Shown: in pieces, positions 1 to 12,740 of the stretch
Numbering within the stretch: position 1 is the stretch's first letter
Layout: every line of letters starts with the position of its first letter
Assembly (NCBI GenBank): GCA_030737835.1
Contig: JAUJYN010000016.1
Location: forward strand, 2,869,747 to 2,933,746
Reading direction: 5' to 3'
DNA from: Acorus gramineus
Taxonomy: Eukaryota > Streptophyta > Magnoliopsida > Acorales > Acoraceae
DNA length: 64,000 nt
Program-made: the position numbers and the translations under genes
Notes under the pieces: model-generated
What the model was told of the DNA's origin: nothing
Databases searched by the model: none
What the model saw: only the letters and a program-made list of their open reading frames with translations

Positions 1-369
1 CATAATTAGACATATTTACCATTTCAAATTCTTTAAAATCAATTGCCCAATATAATATGTTTAATGTATTTAATTTATACACTTACTCATATTTATCCTT
101 TGAAATTCTTGACAATCAATTACATGATTATATGTTTTAAATTAATTTATCAAAAACTTATGTTTCCTACAAACAACAATATCTCTATACATGACCAAAA
201 TCATTTCTCTTAAATATCATATATAGTTATTCAACAAGCCATGAATTAATTTATTATATTTATATAATATACCTAAATATATTATACTATATGACCGGGG
301 GCATGGGACCCCCCTGGATTTTTTTATTAATTTATAAATCCTTTTAGTTTTTTTTATAGGTCCTTTTAG
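1..369. other. AT-rich left flank, probable intron of the Helitron helicase
   Basis: No coding signal is seen. The stretch is AT-rich and ends in a pyrimidine-rich run with AG at 368-369, directly before helicase-like coding sequence, so it is probably the decayed intron preceding that exon. A short G-run and C-run pair near 295-316 could form a small hairpin, but nothing identifies it. Confidence 0.4.
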
Positions 370-1580
370 TTTTACCAGTGGTGCGTCGAGGAACAAGAAC
401 AGATACGGTAAATGCAAGTCTGGTATGCTCTTACCTTTGGGATGACATGGAAAAGCTGCATTTGATGACAAATATGAGGGCAATGACAGATACATATTTT
501 AGTGATTATCTTATAAGAGTAGGAAATGGAACTGAAGAAACAATGAACAATGATATGTTCCTACTTCCACGTGAAATGGTCATCGGGCACGAAAATGATG
601 AGGAATCCATTAATAAACTAATTGATTTTATATTCCCATCTTTACAAATAAATTATGAATCTGCTAAATACATTACCAAACGTGCAATTCTTGGTACTAC
701 GAATGAACATGTTCATGAGTTGAACGAGAAGTTGATAGAGATTTTTCCGGGGGTCAGCCAGACATAGTACAGCTATAATGAAGCAGTAGATGATATAAAT
801 AATCATTATCAACAAGAATTCTTGAACACCTTGATGTCGAATGGACTTCCACCTCATAAATTGGTCCTCAAGCCAAATTGCCCAATCCTGCTTCTGAGGA
901 ATTTAGACCCGTTGAATGGTTTATGTAACGGCACAAAAATGGTATGTAGAAATTATGCAAGCAATGTCATTCAGGCTGAAATAGCAAACGGACAGCATGC
1001 AGGAAAACACGTGCTTCTTCCGAGAATTCCCTTGTCTCCAGCAGAAAATGAAGGTTATCCATTCAAGTTCAAAAGAAAACAGTTCCCAATTCATCTGTGT
1101 TTCACGATGACCATAAATAAAGCACAGGGTCAAATAATACCACATGTAGGCGTATATCTATGTGAACATGTTTTTTCTCATGGACAGTTATACGTCGCCT
1201 TGTCTAGAGGGGTTTCTATGTTCGCCTTGTCTAGAGGGGTTTCTATGTCCACAACAAAAATTCTTGTCAAAGCAGAACAACCCATACATGCACAAGGGAC
1301 ATACACGAGAAATGTGGTTTATAAAGAGGTGTTCTTTCGAAATAGGTAATATAAATATTTGTACATCTATATCACTACATGAAATATAAGAGAATAAAGA
1401 AATAAAATTATCGTAAATATAGGCAAGTATTACAGATGTAGAACTATGTGAATATCTCAACTTCTTTTGAACATTTTTTTCTCGTAAACTTATTTCTTTC
1501 AATCAATGTCATAACTTACATATACATGTTTTTTTTTTTTTTGTAGACAAGAGGCTGAAATAAATGATGTCCGTTCGTGA
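370..1580 (+). pseudogene. Helitron Pif1-type helicase, C-terminal remnant
   Basis: This encodes the C-terminal half of a Pif1/RRM3-like DNA helicase of the kind carried by plant Helitrons, where it works with a Rep domain in rolling-circle transposition. Visible motifs are VVRRGTRTDTVNASLV near the start, LTENMRA-like LMTNMRA, CNGTKMVC, the late helicase motif FTMTINKAQGQ, and LYVALSRG. An in-frame TAG at 765-767 interrupts it, with local microindels around the expected QPDIVYY-type stretch, and the reading frame resumes immediately downstream. The ALSRGVSM segment is tandemly duplicated near 1196-1245. A probable intron at 1346-1546 (donor GTAATA, acceptor TTTGTAG) joins a short last exon ending with TGA at 1578-1580. 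The Rep domain and N-terminal helicase motifs are not in the window. I consider it a dead gene. Confidence 0.85.
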
Positions 1581-1643
1581 ATATCTAATTCATCATCGAC
1601 GCTGCTAAGTGCTCTAAAAACATTTCACTACATATCGACTGTT

Positions 1644-1739
1644 ATGATCTTAATTATGTGGCGAGGATTGATACAATTGTACAACGATAATAACAAAGGG
1701 TGTGAAGAGATATGGAAAGTGATCTTAATAGATGATGAG
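1644..1739 (+). pseudogene. Possible RPA-like fragment of the Helitron
   Basis: A short open stretch follows the helicase. It ends in an acidic VILIDDE motif followed by a splice-donor-like GAG/GTTAGT. Plant Helitrons often carry a replication protein A-like single-strand DNA-binding gene downstream of the helicase, whose first OB fold has a similar LIDE motif. The match is short, and the sequence is cut off by the LTR element starting at 1812, so this is inference only. Confidence 0.3.
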
Positions 1740-2758
1740 GTTAGTACTGTGTATGTACATGGTTATGTTTACGTTTCAGTTTCAATATTTGGTAATGTAC
1801 ATGGTTTTATTTGTCACGCCACGGGCGTCCCCGGGACGCGGCAAGTGTATATATGATATCAGCAAACAGGAGTTCAATAACATACTCACACAACAGCTAA
1901 AATGACAACACAGATAAAAGCAGGGCTGACATAATATATACACAAATAGCGGAAGCTAAAAGATTGAGTCTGTAATCCAAAAACATACTACAGACTCGAT
2001 ACATAATCAAATGTCCCGTGAGAGCCAATATATACAAAGACATCCAAACAATATACAAACGCGCACCCAAGCATGGAATATAACACATACAATCAAAAGG
2101 GATGCTGATAGTCTCTGATACTCGCGGGACGTGGCGCTACTCCGCTACTGATGAAGTCCCTCGGGGAGCTCCTCCTCCAGATCCGACTCAGATGACACTG
2201 GAGAAAAAATATTATGCGAGGGGTGAGCCACAGGCTCAGTGAACAGCACAACCCATGCATCACAGCTTATATTAACCACAACCAGATATTATATTAATCC
2301 ACCATCACATTATTAAAAGCCACAAAATGGCAACAACTAAACAATCCAGTGGGTCGCTACCGCCAACCCACTACACCCTCACCCTCACCCCTCAATAGGT
2401 GACAAAGGATATTGGGACTTACAATCCAGTGGGTCGCTACATCGCCGACCCACCACATCCCTCACCCTCACCCCTCAATATGGTGACATAGGATATTGGG
2501 ACTGACTAGGCTGATGGTCGCCCTTGGTCCACCGATAGTCTCTCCCCACTCCGTAGGCCGTTTGGCCACCCCCACATTCAGCACAGTCCGTCCCAAATCA
2601 GGAGGTGCCTATTGATGGGAACCCCTGCACGGGACAACCTTTCCAACGCCGGGGTAGTCTCTACACGGATCCAACGAAGGGAACAGAACAGCCTATCCAT
2701 TGCATATGATCCACTCGGATCCGCAGACAACACATCATAACAACTCTAATGCCATGAA

Positions 2759-5700
2759 TGTCACGCCCCAGGGCGGCCGTCCCCGGGTCGCGGCAAGTGT
2801 ATACAAGATATCAGCAGTCTAAACAGGGAATCAATAAATCACTCTAAACAACAACTAAAATGACAACAACACAGATGAAAGCAAGGCTGACATAATATAT
2901 ACACAGATAGCGGAAGCTAAAAGACTGAGTCTGTAATCCAAAAACATACTACAGACTCGATACAAATCAAATGTCCTATGAGAGCCAATATACACACATA
3001 CATCCAAATATAATCCAAACTGGGTGCCCAAGCACAGAAATATATACATACAATAACAAGGAAGGATTCTGATGGCCTCAGAAACTCGCGGGACGTAGCG
3101 CTACTCCGCTACTGGTGCAGTCGCTCAGGGAGCTCCTCCTTCAAGTCCTCCTCAGTAATCACTGGAAAAATATTATGCGAGGGGTGAGCCACACGCTCAG
3201 TGAATAGCACAACCCATGCATCACAGCTATATTAACCACAATTAATCAACAACCAGCCTCAAAGTGGCATAACAACATAAATCCAGTGGTTCGTACATCG
3301 CCGAACCAACATACCCTCACCCTCACCCCTCAATAGGTGACATAGGACATTGGGACTTATAATCATCCATACACATCCATACACCTCACCCCTCAATAGG
3401 TGACATAGGATATTGGGACTGATAATCATCCAAACACATCCATACACATCCATACACCCTCACCCTCACCCCTCAACAGGTGACATAGGATATTGGGACT
3501 GAGTAGGCTGTTAATCATCCTTGTTCCACCAATAGCCTCTCCTCCACACCGTAGCTTGCCTGGTCTACTCCCACATTCAGCACAGTCCGAGTCCAAGATC
3601 AGGAGGTGCCTACTGATGGGAGCCCTCTGTCAGGATAGCCTGTCTAACGCTGAGGAGTCCCTACACGGATCCAACGAAGGGAAGAGAAACAGCCTACCCA
3701 CATGCATATGATCCACTCAGATCCGCTGACAACACATCTCTATAACTCTAGTGTCTTGAATTCATCAGAATTCCTCCAGGGCGCATAACCAAGATGCGAG
3801 GAACATGCATTAAAATAGACGGGAAAAGAAACCTTGGGAGGGCACCATGAGGTCCCGATATAGGACATCCCGACAACCAAACAAGAAACACGGAGCACCC
3901 TAGCCCGGGTCTCAATGTTGACCTCGCAAGGCCCCTTAATATTCCCTAAGGCATGCAATGATATTACCAGTTGCATTTAATTTAACAAATTAAACTAATA
4001 GGAGCATACAAAGGCCGAGGCTTTCCTAGCATGATAACAAGGTGGCAAGGTGCATGGCTCTTACACAACCTAAGGGTGCAAGTCCCTAACATACTAAGTC
4101 TAGGGTAGCATGCATACTACATATCAATCATGCTGCATGGATTACATATTAAACAGGTTAATATTAATCTATGGTGCCCCAGGGGAGGACGGTATACGCC
4201 CAAGTGCATATAGCGCCTCCCAACTGGGTTGGATTGTCCCACTCACCGGTAATCGGGTCATCGCGTGACCGTCCGTCAAGATCTGCAAGACAGGGTATCA
4301 ACTTGGTGAGTAAAATCCACAAATACCACAAAAATATTCTAAAAATACCCAACACTCGGGCAAACGTACATACGGCCCATACGCACGCTAGCCTGAGCAC
4401 CCCGACTCACTCCCGCACCCCCGACAACCACCCGCACGGCCACCCGCCCCCGGATGCACCGCCGCGCCCCAGCCTGCGCACCCAGGCGCCCTGCCGAGCC
4501 CCTGCCCGCACGCCAGGACACGCCGCCGAGCTCCCCGGGTGCACCGCGCGCTCGCTGCGCCCCAGCGCAGCAGCCTGCGCGCACACCGCACGCCCCGCGC
4601 CCAGAGCCTCGCCCCGCGCGCACTCCGCGCGCACCACCACGCGCATCACCCACTCGACCACCCCCCCCCGGGTGCACCCGCCCGCACTGCGCCCCAGCGC
4701 AGCGCCCCGCACGCACACCCGCCCGCTCGCACCGACTGCTCTCCCCGCCGCGCGTGCACAGCCCGCCTGCGCCTCTGCGCAGCGCTCCACGCGCACGCTT
4801 CCGCATGGTTCCCAGCGCCCCAGCGCCTAGCGCCCAGCACCCACGCCCAGCACACCCGGCGCCCAGCACTCCCAGCACACCCGCGCCTGCGCCACCCGAG
4901 CGCACGCCCGCGCGCACGTCCGCGCGCCCTGCCATTGCACGCCTGCTGCGCTGCCTGTTGCGCCTGTGCTGCCATCCTGCTCGGGGAAGACAACCACCCT
5001 GCCCGAGCACCTCTACCACCAACCACCGGCCACCAATGGCCTCCGACCGCCCCCAGCCACCACCGACAGCCACCAGCCGCCCTCCACACTCAACCCCACC
5101 CTCCTAACATGCATCTAAACATGAAAAAGAAGAAAAGAACCCTTACCCTAGGAAAGGAGAGGAAAGAAAGGCAACCGGAGGCTCTTCGTGCACCGAAACG
5201 CCTCCCCAAGGATCTCCACCACGAAGACCTCTTCCTACCTCAAAAGGGGCTGAAAACAGGGGAGAATAGAAGGGGTTAGAGGGGGCCAAACTTGTCGGAA
5301 CTCGAATCCGAGAACACGGGGGGATAGATCCGGATGGGATCTAACCTTTCTATGTTTTGAGTTTTGAGTTTCAAGAACTCTAGGTGGCTTAAAACTAAGA
5401 AAGGGAGAGAGGGGGAGAGAGAAAATGAGTTGGGGAAGAAGATGAATAGTGGGGGGCAAATTTGCTACTCACTTAAATAGTCAACTCACTTAGATTAGGG
5501 TTAAGCGAGCTTAATTAGGGTTTAAGTGGGTTTTAAGTGGGATTTGACTTGGGTCAACCCAACCACACAAAAAAATAAAAAGGGTTGACCAAGTCATGGG
5601 CCCACTTTGACCGAGTCTGTCGCGCCCTAGGGCGGCCGTCCCCAGGACGCGGCAAGTGTATATATGATATACCATACACAAATAACCAGAATGACACACA

Positions 5701-8700
5701 GACAACAAAGAGGCTGACATAATATATACACAATATAGCGGAAGCAAAAGACTGAGTCTGTAAATAAAACATACTACAGACTCGATACACAATCATCTGT
5801 CCTGTGAGAGCCAATATACACAATATACAACTGAAATATATACAAACGCGTGCCCAAGCACGGAATAAATACATACAATCACAAGGGATGCTGATAGCCT
5901 CTGATACTCACGGGACGTGGCTCTACTCCGCTACTGATGAAGTCCCTCAGGGAGCTAATCCTCCAGATCCGACTCAGATGACACTGGAGAAAATATTATG
6001 CGAGGGGTGAGCCACACGCTCAGTGAACAGCACAACCCATGCCCCACAATTCATATTAACCGCCAGATATTATTATTCCACAATTTATATTTTACAAGCC
6101 ACAAAATGGCAGGAACTGCACAAATCCAGTGGGTCGCTACCGCCAACCCACTACACCCTCACCCTCACCCCTCAATAGGTGACATAGGATATTGGGACTG
6201 ATATTCATCCATACACAATCATACACCCTCACCCTCACCCCTCAATATGGTGACATAGGATATTGGGACTAACAATCCAGTGGGTCGCTACATCGCCAAC
6301 CCACCACAACCCTCACCCTCACCCCTCTATGGGTGACATAGGATATTGGGACTGACTAGGCTGTTGGTCACCCTTGGTCCACCGATAGTCTCTCCTCCAC
6401 TCCGTAGGCCGCTTGGCCTTCACCCACAACTTCAGCACAGTCTGTCACAAATATCGGGAGGCGCCTACTGATGGGAGCCCTCGGAAGGGATGGCCTTTCT
6501 AACGCTGGGGCAGTCTCTACACGGATCCAACGAAGGGAAACAGAACAGCCTATCCATCGCATATGATCCACTCGGATCCGCTGACAAACACATCTCTACA
6601 ACTCTAATGTCATGAATTCCTCAGAACCAAGATGCGGGGAACATGCGTTAATATAATAAAGAGGTTGGAATATTAACGGGGAAAGAATCCTTGGGAGGGC
6701 AGCGTGAGGTCCCGATATAGGACATCCCGACAACCAAACAAGGAACACGGAGTACCCTAGCCCGGGTCTCACCGCTGTCCTCGCGAGGCCCCTCCCCTAT
6801 AATATTCACTAAGACAGGCTAATAATCACATGCTCGCATTTTATTTAAATAAATTAAACTAAATGGGAACATGCATCGGTCGGGGCTTTCCTAGCATGGA
6901 AACATGATAACAGGGTGCATGGTTCTTATACGGGTCCTAAGGGTATAAGTCCCTAGCATACAAATCTAGGGTGGCATGCATACTACAGATTATCATGCTT
7001 ACATAGTTTTCATATTAAGCAGGTTAATATTTACTATGGTGCCCCAGGGGAGGACGGTACACGCCCAAGTGCATGTAACGCCTCCCTACTGGGTTGGATC
7101 GTCCCACTCACCGGTAGCCGGGTCGTCGCGCGACCGTCCGTCAAGAAACCCAAAAAACCCAAAAAAAATACATTTAAAATACACAACACTCGGACAAGCG
7201 TACATACGGCCTGTACGCACGCGAGCCCGAGCACCCCAACTCACTCCCGAACTCCCGGGCAGCCGCACGCACGGCCACCCCGGCACCATCGGCACGCGCG
7301 CACAGGTGCCCTGCCACGCGCGCACACGCCCGCGCGCACTCCCGCGCACACCCCCGCTCGCGCCAGCATCCGCGTGCACCTGCGCGACCACCCTGCGCGC
7401 ACCCGCGCACCCGCGCGCACGCACCCGCACACCCCCGCGCACGCACCCGCGCCCGACTGCGCCTGCCAGCGCCCAGCTCCACCCGAGCGCACGCCCGCGC
7501 GCACGTGCGCGCGCGCCCTGCCATCTGCTCCGCCTGCTGCACTGCCTGCCTGCCAGCCTACCCGGGACAGCCTGCCAGCCCGCCCGAGCACCTCTACCAC
7601 CAACCTCCGGCCACCAATGGCCTCCGACCGCCTCCCAACCACCACAAACAGCCACCCACAGCCGCCGACCACCACCCAACCCCAAAACCACCCTCCTAAC
7701 AAGCATCTAAGCCAAAAAGAAGAGGAAGAAGAGCTTACCAAGGGAAGGAAGGGATGTTCGGTTGCTCTCCGCGCACCGAAACGCCTCTCCAAGGGTCTCC
7801 ACCACCAAGACCTCTTCCCACCTCCGAAATGGCTCAGATCTGAGGAGAAGAGAGGGCGGGAGAAAGGGCAAGACTCGCCGGAATTCGAATCCGAAAACAC
7901 CGGGGTGTAGATCGGGACCGGATCTACCCTTTCTATGATTTGGGTTTTAAGTTCTAAGCCCTCTAGGTGGCTCAAAAGCTTGAAAAAGAGAGAGGGGAGA
8001 GAGAAAATGAGATGGAGAAGACAATGAATAGTGAAGAACACTTTTTAGATCCCACTTAAATAAGTCAAACCTTATTTAGATTAGGCTAAGCTAGGTTAAT
8101 TAGGGTTTAAGCTAGCTTAGGGAGGCTTAAGTGTGGTTTGACCCTAGTCAACCCAACCACACTAAAATCCAAAATCATTTGACCAAGTCAAGGGTCCGCA
8201 TTGACCAAGTCAAAGTCTCCCAATGACTTTTCTCCCGGTCAAAACCCGGATACGCCCCGGAACTGTGAAATTTCAGAAACGTTCCAGAATTCGATGAAAT
8301 TTTCACGAGAGGCTTGGAATGGCACCAGGACACATAATACGCAGTTAAATTTTCAATCGGAGCCCTCAATCTCAGGGCGATAGCTAACAGCCCGAAATTT
8401 TAGCGGTTCCGACCGAAAAACAAAAAAAACTGAAAAACTGCCAGAATGGTCCAACGGTTACCAAAAGGTTAAAAGTGACACATATATAACAGAGTCAACT
8501 CTCCCCATGACTTCTCGCTCGGTCAAAACCCGGATATGCCCCGGAACTACGAAATTCTGAAACGTACCGGAATTCGATGAAATTTTTGTGAGTGGCTTAG
8601 AATGGCACCAGGACACATAATATGCAGTTAGATTTTCAATCGGGGTCCTTAAACACAGGACGATAGCTAACAATCCAAAATTTTGCGGTTCCGATCGACA

Positions 8701-8774
8701 AACGAAAAAATTTCAAAAACTGCCAAAATGCTCCAATGGTTACCAGCAGGCCAAAAAGTGACACATATATAACA
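2759..8774 (-). mobile_element. Solo LTR (minus) with TSD ATGAA, itself interrupted
   Basis: It runs from TGTCACGCCCCAGGGCGG to ACATATATAACA and is flanked by ATGAA at 2754-2758 and 8775-8779. Without the nested copy 5618-8491 and one GAGTC, it is about 3.14 kb. It contains the GC-rich core (about 4390-5060), the splice-like acceptor near 4285-4300 (complement strand) and three units of the GGGTGA-containing repeat around 3280-3500. There is no internal coding sequence, so it arose by LTR-LTR recombination. Its U3 is the W-box-rich type. Confidence 0.92.
5618..8491 (-). mobile_element. Solo LTR (minus) with TSD GAGTC, innermost of three nested copies
   Basis: It starts TGTCGCGCC, a variant of the usual TGTCACGCC, and ends ACATATATAACA. 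GAGTC flanks both ends (5613-5617 and 8492-8496). It is 2,874 bp, with a GC-rich core at about 7240-7560, three units of the GGGTGA repeat at about 6125-6360 and a W-box-rich U3 at about 8110-8240. It must be younger than the 2759-8774 LTR it interrupts. Confidence 0.92.
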
Positions 8775-10365
8775 ATGAATTCTTCAGAATTCCTCCACGG
8801 CGCATAACCAAGATGCGGGGAACATATACAATGGTAATTATTAACAAGGGTTAAATAATAATTATTAACAAGAGTTATAATATTATTGGGACAAGAAACC
8901 TTGGAAGGACAGCATGAGGTCCCGATACAGGACATCCCGACAACCAAACAAGGAACACGGAGCACCCTAGCCCGGGTCTCAATGTTGACCTCGCAAGGCC
9001 CCTCCCTATAATATTATACAAGGCGTGCTAGCATTTAATTTAATAAATTAAACTAATAGGACGCATGCATAGGCCGAGGCTTCCTAGCATGAGAACAGGG
9101 TGACAGGATACACGACTCATACACAAATCCTAAGGGTGCAAGTCCCTAACATACAAAGTCTAGCGTAGCATGCATACTACATTTTTATCATGATTGCATG
9201 GATTACACATTACAACAAGTTAATATAAATCCATGGTGCCCCAGTGGAGGTCAATACACTCCCAAGTGAGTAGTACGCCTCCCTACTGGGTTGGATTGTC
9301 CCACTCACCGATAGTCGGGTCGTCGCGCGACCGTTTGTCAAGATCTGTAAAATAGGGTAATCAATTCGGTGAGTAAAATACACAAATAAAACTAAAATAC
9401 ATTAAAATACCCCAACACTCGGACAAGCGTACATACGGCCCGTACGCACGCTAGCCCGAGCACCCCGACTCACTCTCGAACCCCCGGGCAGCCATTCACA
9501 TAGCCACCCGCACGCGCACGCACGAATGCGCACGCACGCACGCACCCCGGCACCATCGGCGCACTGCCACGCGCCTGCCCGAGTGCCCCGACGCACTGCC
9601 GCACACTCGCGCGCGCCCGCGCGCACCACGCGTCCAGCCCAGCGCGCCCCCGCACGCACTGCGCGCACGCCCCAGCACACGCACGCACTGGTCCCTAGCT
9701 CCGCGCACAGGCGCGTGCCCAGGCGCCCTGCCCCGCACCCAAGCGTAGTGCCCAGGTGCCCTACCCGCGCGCGCGCACGCTCGCGCCTGCACCCGCGTGC
9801 ACCCGCGCGCACTCCCGCGTGCACCCGCACGCACGCGCCCTCGCGCGTCTGCGCGCCCGCTAGCGCCCGCCTGCGCCCGACTGCGCGCGCGCCTGCGCGC
9901 GCACGCGCGCAGACGACGCCCAGCTCGCGCCCAAGCCATTCTAACCTCTTTTTAACCATCCCCAACCCCTCACACACTCCCTAACACACCTACCCAACAT
10001 GCATGACCTTCCCAACACCCTTTTAAGCCAAGAAAACCAAGAGAAGAAGGGGAGGAGCTCACCTTGGAGGGGGAACAAAAGGGGGAGGTTCGGGGGCCCT
10101 CGACGCACCCGCAGCCACCTCAACCACCACCAGCGCCTCACCGGCCTTCTCAGCCCTCTCATGGCAGCAAAACAGGGGGGGGAGATCCATGGAAAGAGGG
10201 CTTGAGAGAGAGGAGAAGATAAGCAACAACAACACATGAACACAAACCTCACAAACACTTCCACCATCACCTCTTTCTCTTTGAAGCATAATCTCAAACA
10301 CTTGGGGGCTTGAAAGGGGTGAAAGAGAGGGCCTCAGCTGAAGTCGCTGACGAGGGAGTGAGAGG

Positions 10366-10399
<34 letters not shown>

Positions 10400-10883
10400 T
10401 TTATGCAAAATATCTAAGGAGAAATTACTAAGTCGCCCTCCGACTAGAAATTCTGCGCAAGCTTCACTGGAACAGCCATAACTTCCCCGATACAACTCCG
10501 AATTGCTCAATTCCAAGACCGATGGAAAGCTAAGAAGATTATCTACAACTTTCATGTTCATGGCAAGATCAGATAATCCCTCCAGATATTCCGAAATTAG
10601 AGCCAAACATGGAACAGGGCTGCTGCCAGAATTTCCATCCCCGGGGTATACTTGGAAAAATACCCATAACTTTTACTACAAGAATCCAGTTGATCTAATT
10701 CCACTTCTGTGCGAAAGCTAACTCAAAACTGGACATCTCATAATAAAATCATAATTAAACCTCTTCATCTTGGATTTTAACAAAATCAAATCCAAAAGCC
10801 AAAGTGAAAATACATAACTTAGGAAAAAAACATTATGTACCCAAATCTTCAAACAGAGCACTCCAAATGACACAGACACAACA

Positions 10884-10899
10884 TTCTTTCCCCCTTAGG
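10884..10899 (-). other. Polypurine tract of the non-autonomous element
   Basis: On the minus strand this is a purine-rich CCTAAGGGGG-type tract directly before the 3' LTR. It matches the tract at 43625-43637 of the near-complete element. It primes plus-strand DNA synthesis during reverse transcription. Confidence 0.75.
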
Positions 10900-10944
10900 A
10901 AATTTAGTCCTCAAAATTTAAGAAAACCCAAAAGGGAAGACCGA

Positions 10945-11505
10945 AAATATCATGTATAGACCTTTGCTCCCAAGTGGTCTTTGCACCGGACTGGCGCTAC
11001 CAACACACTATAATCAAATGAACGGTCTTAGCGTGGAGCCTCTTCTCATGCTTGTCCTTGACCTCGATCCACTGCTCCACGAACGACAAATCCGGCTCGA
11101 AGACGAGCAGCTCGAACGGGATGATGGGAGCAGGATCGTGGACACAACTAACACCCAACCGCGATGCCTTGGAGCAAACTGCGAACCCACCCCTCCCAAA
11201 CGGAAGGGTAAGAACTGGCGCTGAGGTGAGCCTTCGCTTAAACTCCAGGAAGCTCTCCTCGCAAGACGGGGACCAATCGAATCGGACATCCTTCCGAGCG
11301 AGGCGGTTAGGAGGTACAGCTATCTTCGAGAAACCCTCGACAAACCTCCTGCAATAACCCGCCAAGCCCAGGAAGCTCCAAACTTTGCAAGGTTCGACGG
11401 TCGACGCCAAATTGACACGGCGAGCAACTTGACCGGGTCCACAGATATGCCCTTGCCGGAAATCACGTGGCCTAGAAAACCATCCGCTCCAACCAAATCT
11501 CGCAC
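10945..11505 (-). pseudogene. pol remnant: RT end and RNase H start fused to integrase C-terminus
   Basis: The minus strand reads the end of reverse transcriptase ([36 protein letters not shown]) and the start of RNase H ([17 protein letters not shown]). It then jumps directly to the extreme C-terminus of integrase (HDPAPIIPFELLVFEPDLS). Compared with the near-complete element, everything between the RNase H active site and the integrase tail is missing. The DA residues after FAV are altered, and stops and frameshifts are present. It is a non-functional deletion product. Confidence 0.85.
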
Positions 11506-11524
11506 TTAAACCACCATCAGCTGA

Positions 11525-12130
11525 TGCTTCCAGAGTATTCCTTGACTGGGAAAAGAAATCCTCGGGAGAGCAACATGAGGTCCCGACATAGGATACCCCG
11601 ACAACCAAACAAGGAACTCGGAGTACCCTAGCCCGGGTCTCAACGCTGACCTAACGCGGCCCCTTAAACCAGAAAAGGAATACTAAAAGAAGACATCACT
11701 CTTAAAGAACACTACCAACCTCACTGGATCATCTACATCTAGATAATCACCCACCGATATCCTTCAACCTCCATCTCAAGACCGGACCCAACCTCCTTGG
11801 GAATGGTCGAACAACAATTGGGTCACGAGACGACGCGTCTTCGCCTCATCCACACCCTCACTCCCAAAAGGAGACATATTGGGACTTTGGGAGAGACTTA
11901 GACTGCTCTTCACCCCTGGTCCACTGGTAGCCTCTCCTCCACACCATAGGCTGCCTCGTCCACTCCCACAATTCAGCACAGTCCGAACCCAAATCAAGAG
12001 GTGCCTACTGATGGGAGCCCTCTGTCAGGAAGGCCTCTCTAACGCTGAGGAGTTCTTACACCGGATCCAACGAAGGGGGAGAACGATTCCACGCTCGCGA
12101 CATTATTCCTTAATCTTCTTCCGGGTAGCC
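11525..12130 (-). repeat. LTR-derived patches inside the internal region
   Basis: Two pieces of LTR middle sequence lie between the gag and pol remnants: about 11530-11660 (GTCCCGACATAGGAT, CCCGACAACCAAACAAGG) and about 11875-12090 (ATTCAGCACAGTCCGA, GGATCCAACGAAGG). Both have the orientation of the element's LTRs but the reverse of their normal LTR order. The segment between them has no recognised content. This marks a scrambled internal region. Confidence 0.7.
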
Positions 12131-12211
12131 TCTACCTGGTATACTCCCATGATCAGTACCCCTCCGACTCCATCGGTGGTACCTACGGATGGGAACCTTC
12201 TGCCAGGACGG

Positions 12212-12626
12212 CTACAACCCAGCCTCCTCAACTCGAACTACCACTCTCGATACTCGCGCTGCAGCCTCCAGCTCCACCTCCATCTCTTCACGATCTTGAA
12301 CTCTCACCGCCGGAATCACCACGGGGATTGGGGGTACTTCGGGTACCACAGGCGGATCTGCCACCAAGGGGACCTGTGGAATTGCATCACGGGCCGCCCT
12401 CAGCTCCTGGATCTCCCGCGCCTGCTCTGCCAACACTCTGGTTTGGGCCTCCAGTGCCTTGGTCTGAGTCTCCACCAAATCCGCTATCCGAGCGAACGCA
12501 CGTTCCCATGCGGGAGGCTCCTGCGCCGATCCTGGACTCTCCAGTAGCATCCTCGCCTCTAGTAGGTCCGAAAACCTCCAAAGGTCGAGAGGGACAATGT
12601 CCGCGCCGTCCTCCACGAGGAGGCAT
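12212..12626 (-). pseudogene. gag N-terminal remnant
   Basis: The minus strand begins MPPRGGRRGHCPSRPLEV, matching the gag start of the near-complete element (MPPRRGRRGRGPSRPLEV at 38795). After a frameshift it continues with EPPAWERAFARIADLVETQT and REIQELRAARDAIPQVPL. It ends shortly after the LEAAARV region, before the retrotrans-gag core and zinc knuckle. No complete capsid can be made from it. Confidence 0.85.
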
Positions 12627-12720
12627 ATCAGCAACCCAAGAAAACCAGACACTAGGATCAGAATACTCATATAGAAATCCTAGGACTCATCTCTACGAAA
12701 AGAAGACCATTGGCTCTGAC

Positions 12721-12740
12721 AGGACCAGGCTCTGATACCA
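12721..12740 (-). other. Primer-binding site (initiator Met-tRNA)
   Basis: The minus strand reads TGGTATCAGAGCCTGGTCC, complementary in its first part to the 3' end of plant initiator Met-tRNA, six bases from the 5' LTR end at 12747. It is identical to the PBS at 38681 of the near-complete element. Confidence 0.85.

Larger units (their letters stand above)
1812..10883 (-). repeat. 3' LTR of the non-autonomous element, interrupted by 2759-8774
   Basis: The LTR parts are 1812-2758 and 8775-10883; the gap is a nested solo LTR flanked by ATGAA. It starts in plus coordinates with TGTCACGCCACGGGCG (the LTR 3' end) and ends with ACAGACACAACA next to the PPT. It contains a (GA)n run at about 10367-10396 and a GC-rich core around 9430-9920. 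Its U3 part, about 10400-10883, is shared only with the partner LTR at 18470-19008. Confidence 0.9.

Noticed and set aside
4171-5279. Long overlapping open frames rich in Arg, Ala, Pro, His on both strands
   Set aside because: They fall exactly in the GC-rich LTR core, occur on both strands in several frames, and recur with different sequences at 7100-7900, 9400-9980, 13850-14730, 25070-25900, 28670-29510, 36290-37320, 44230-45150, 50510-51620, 58100-58990 and 61860-62890. Stop codons are simply rare in such composition.
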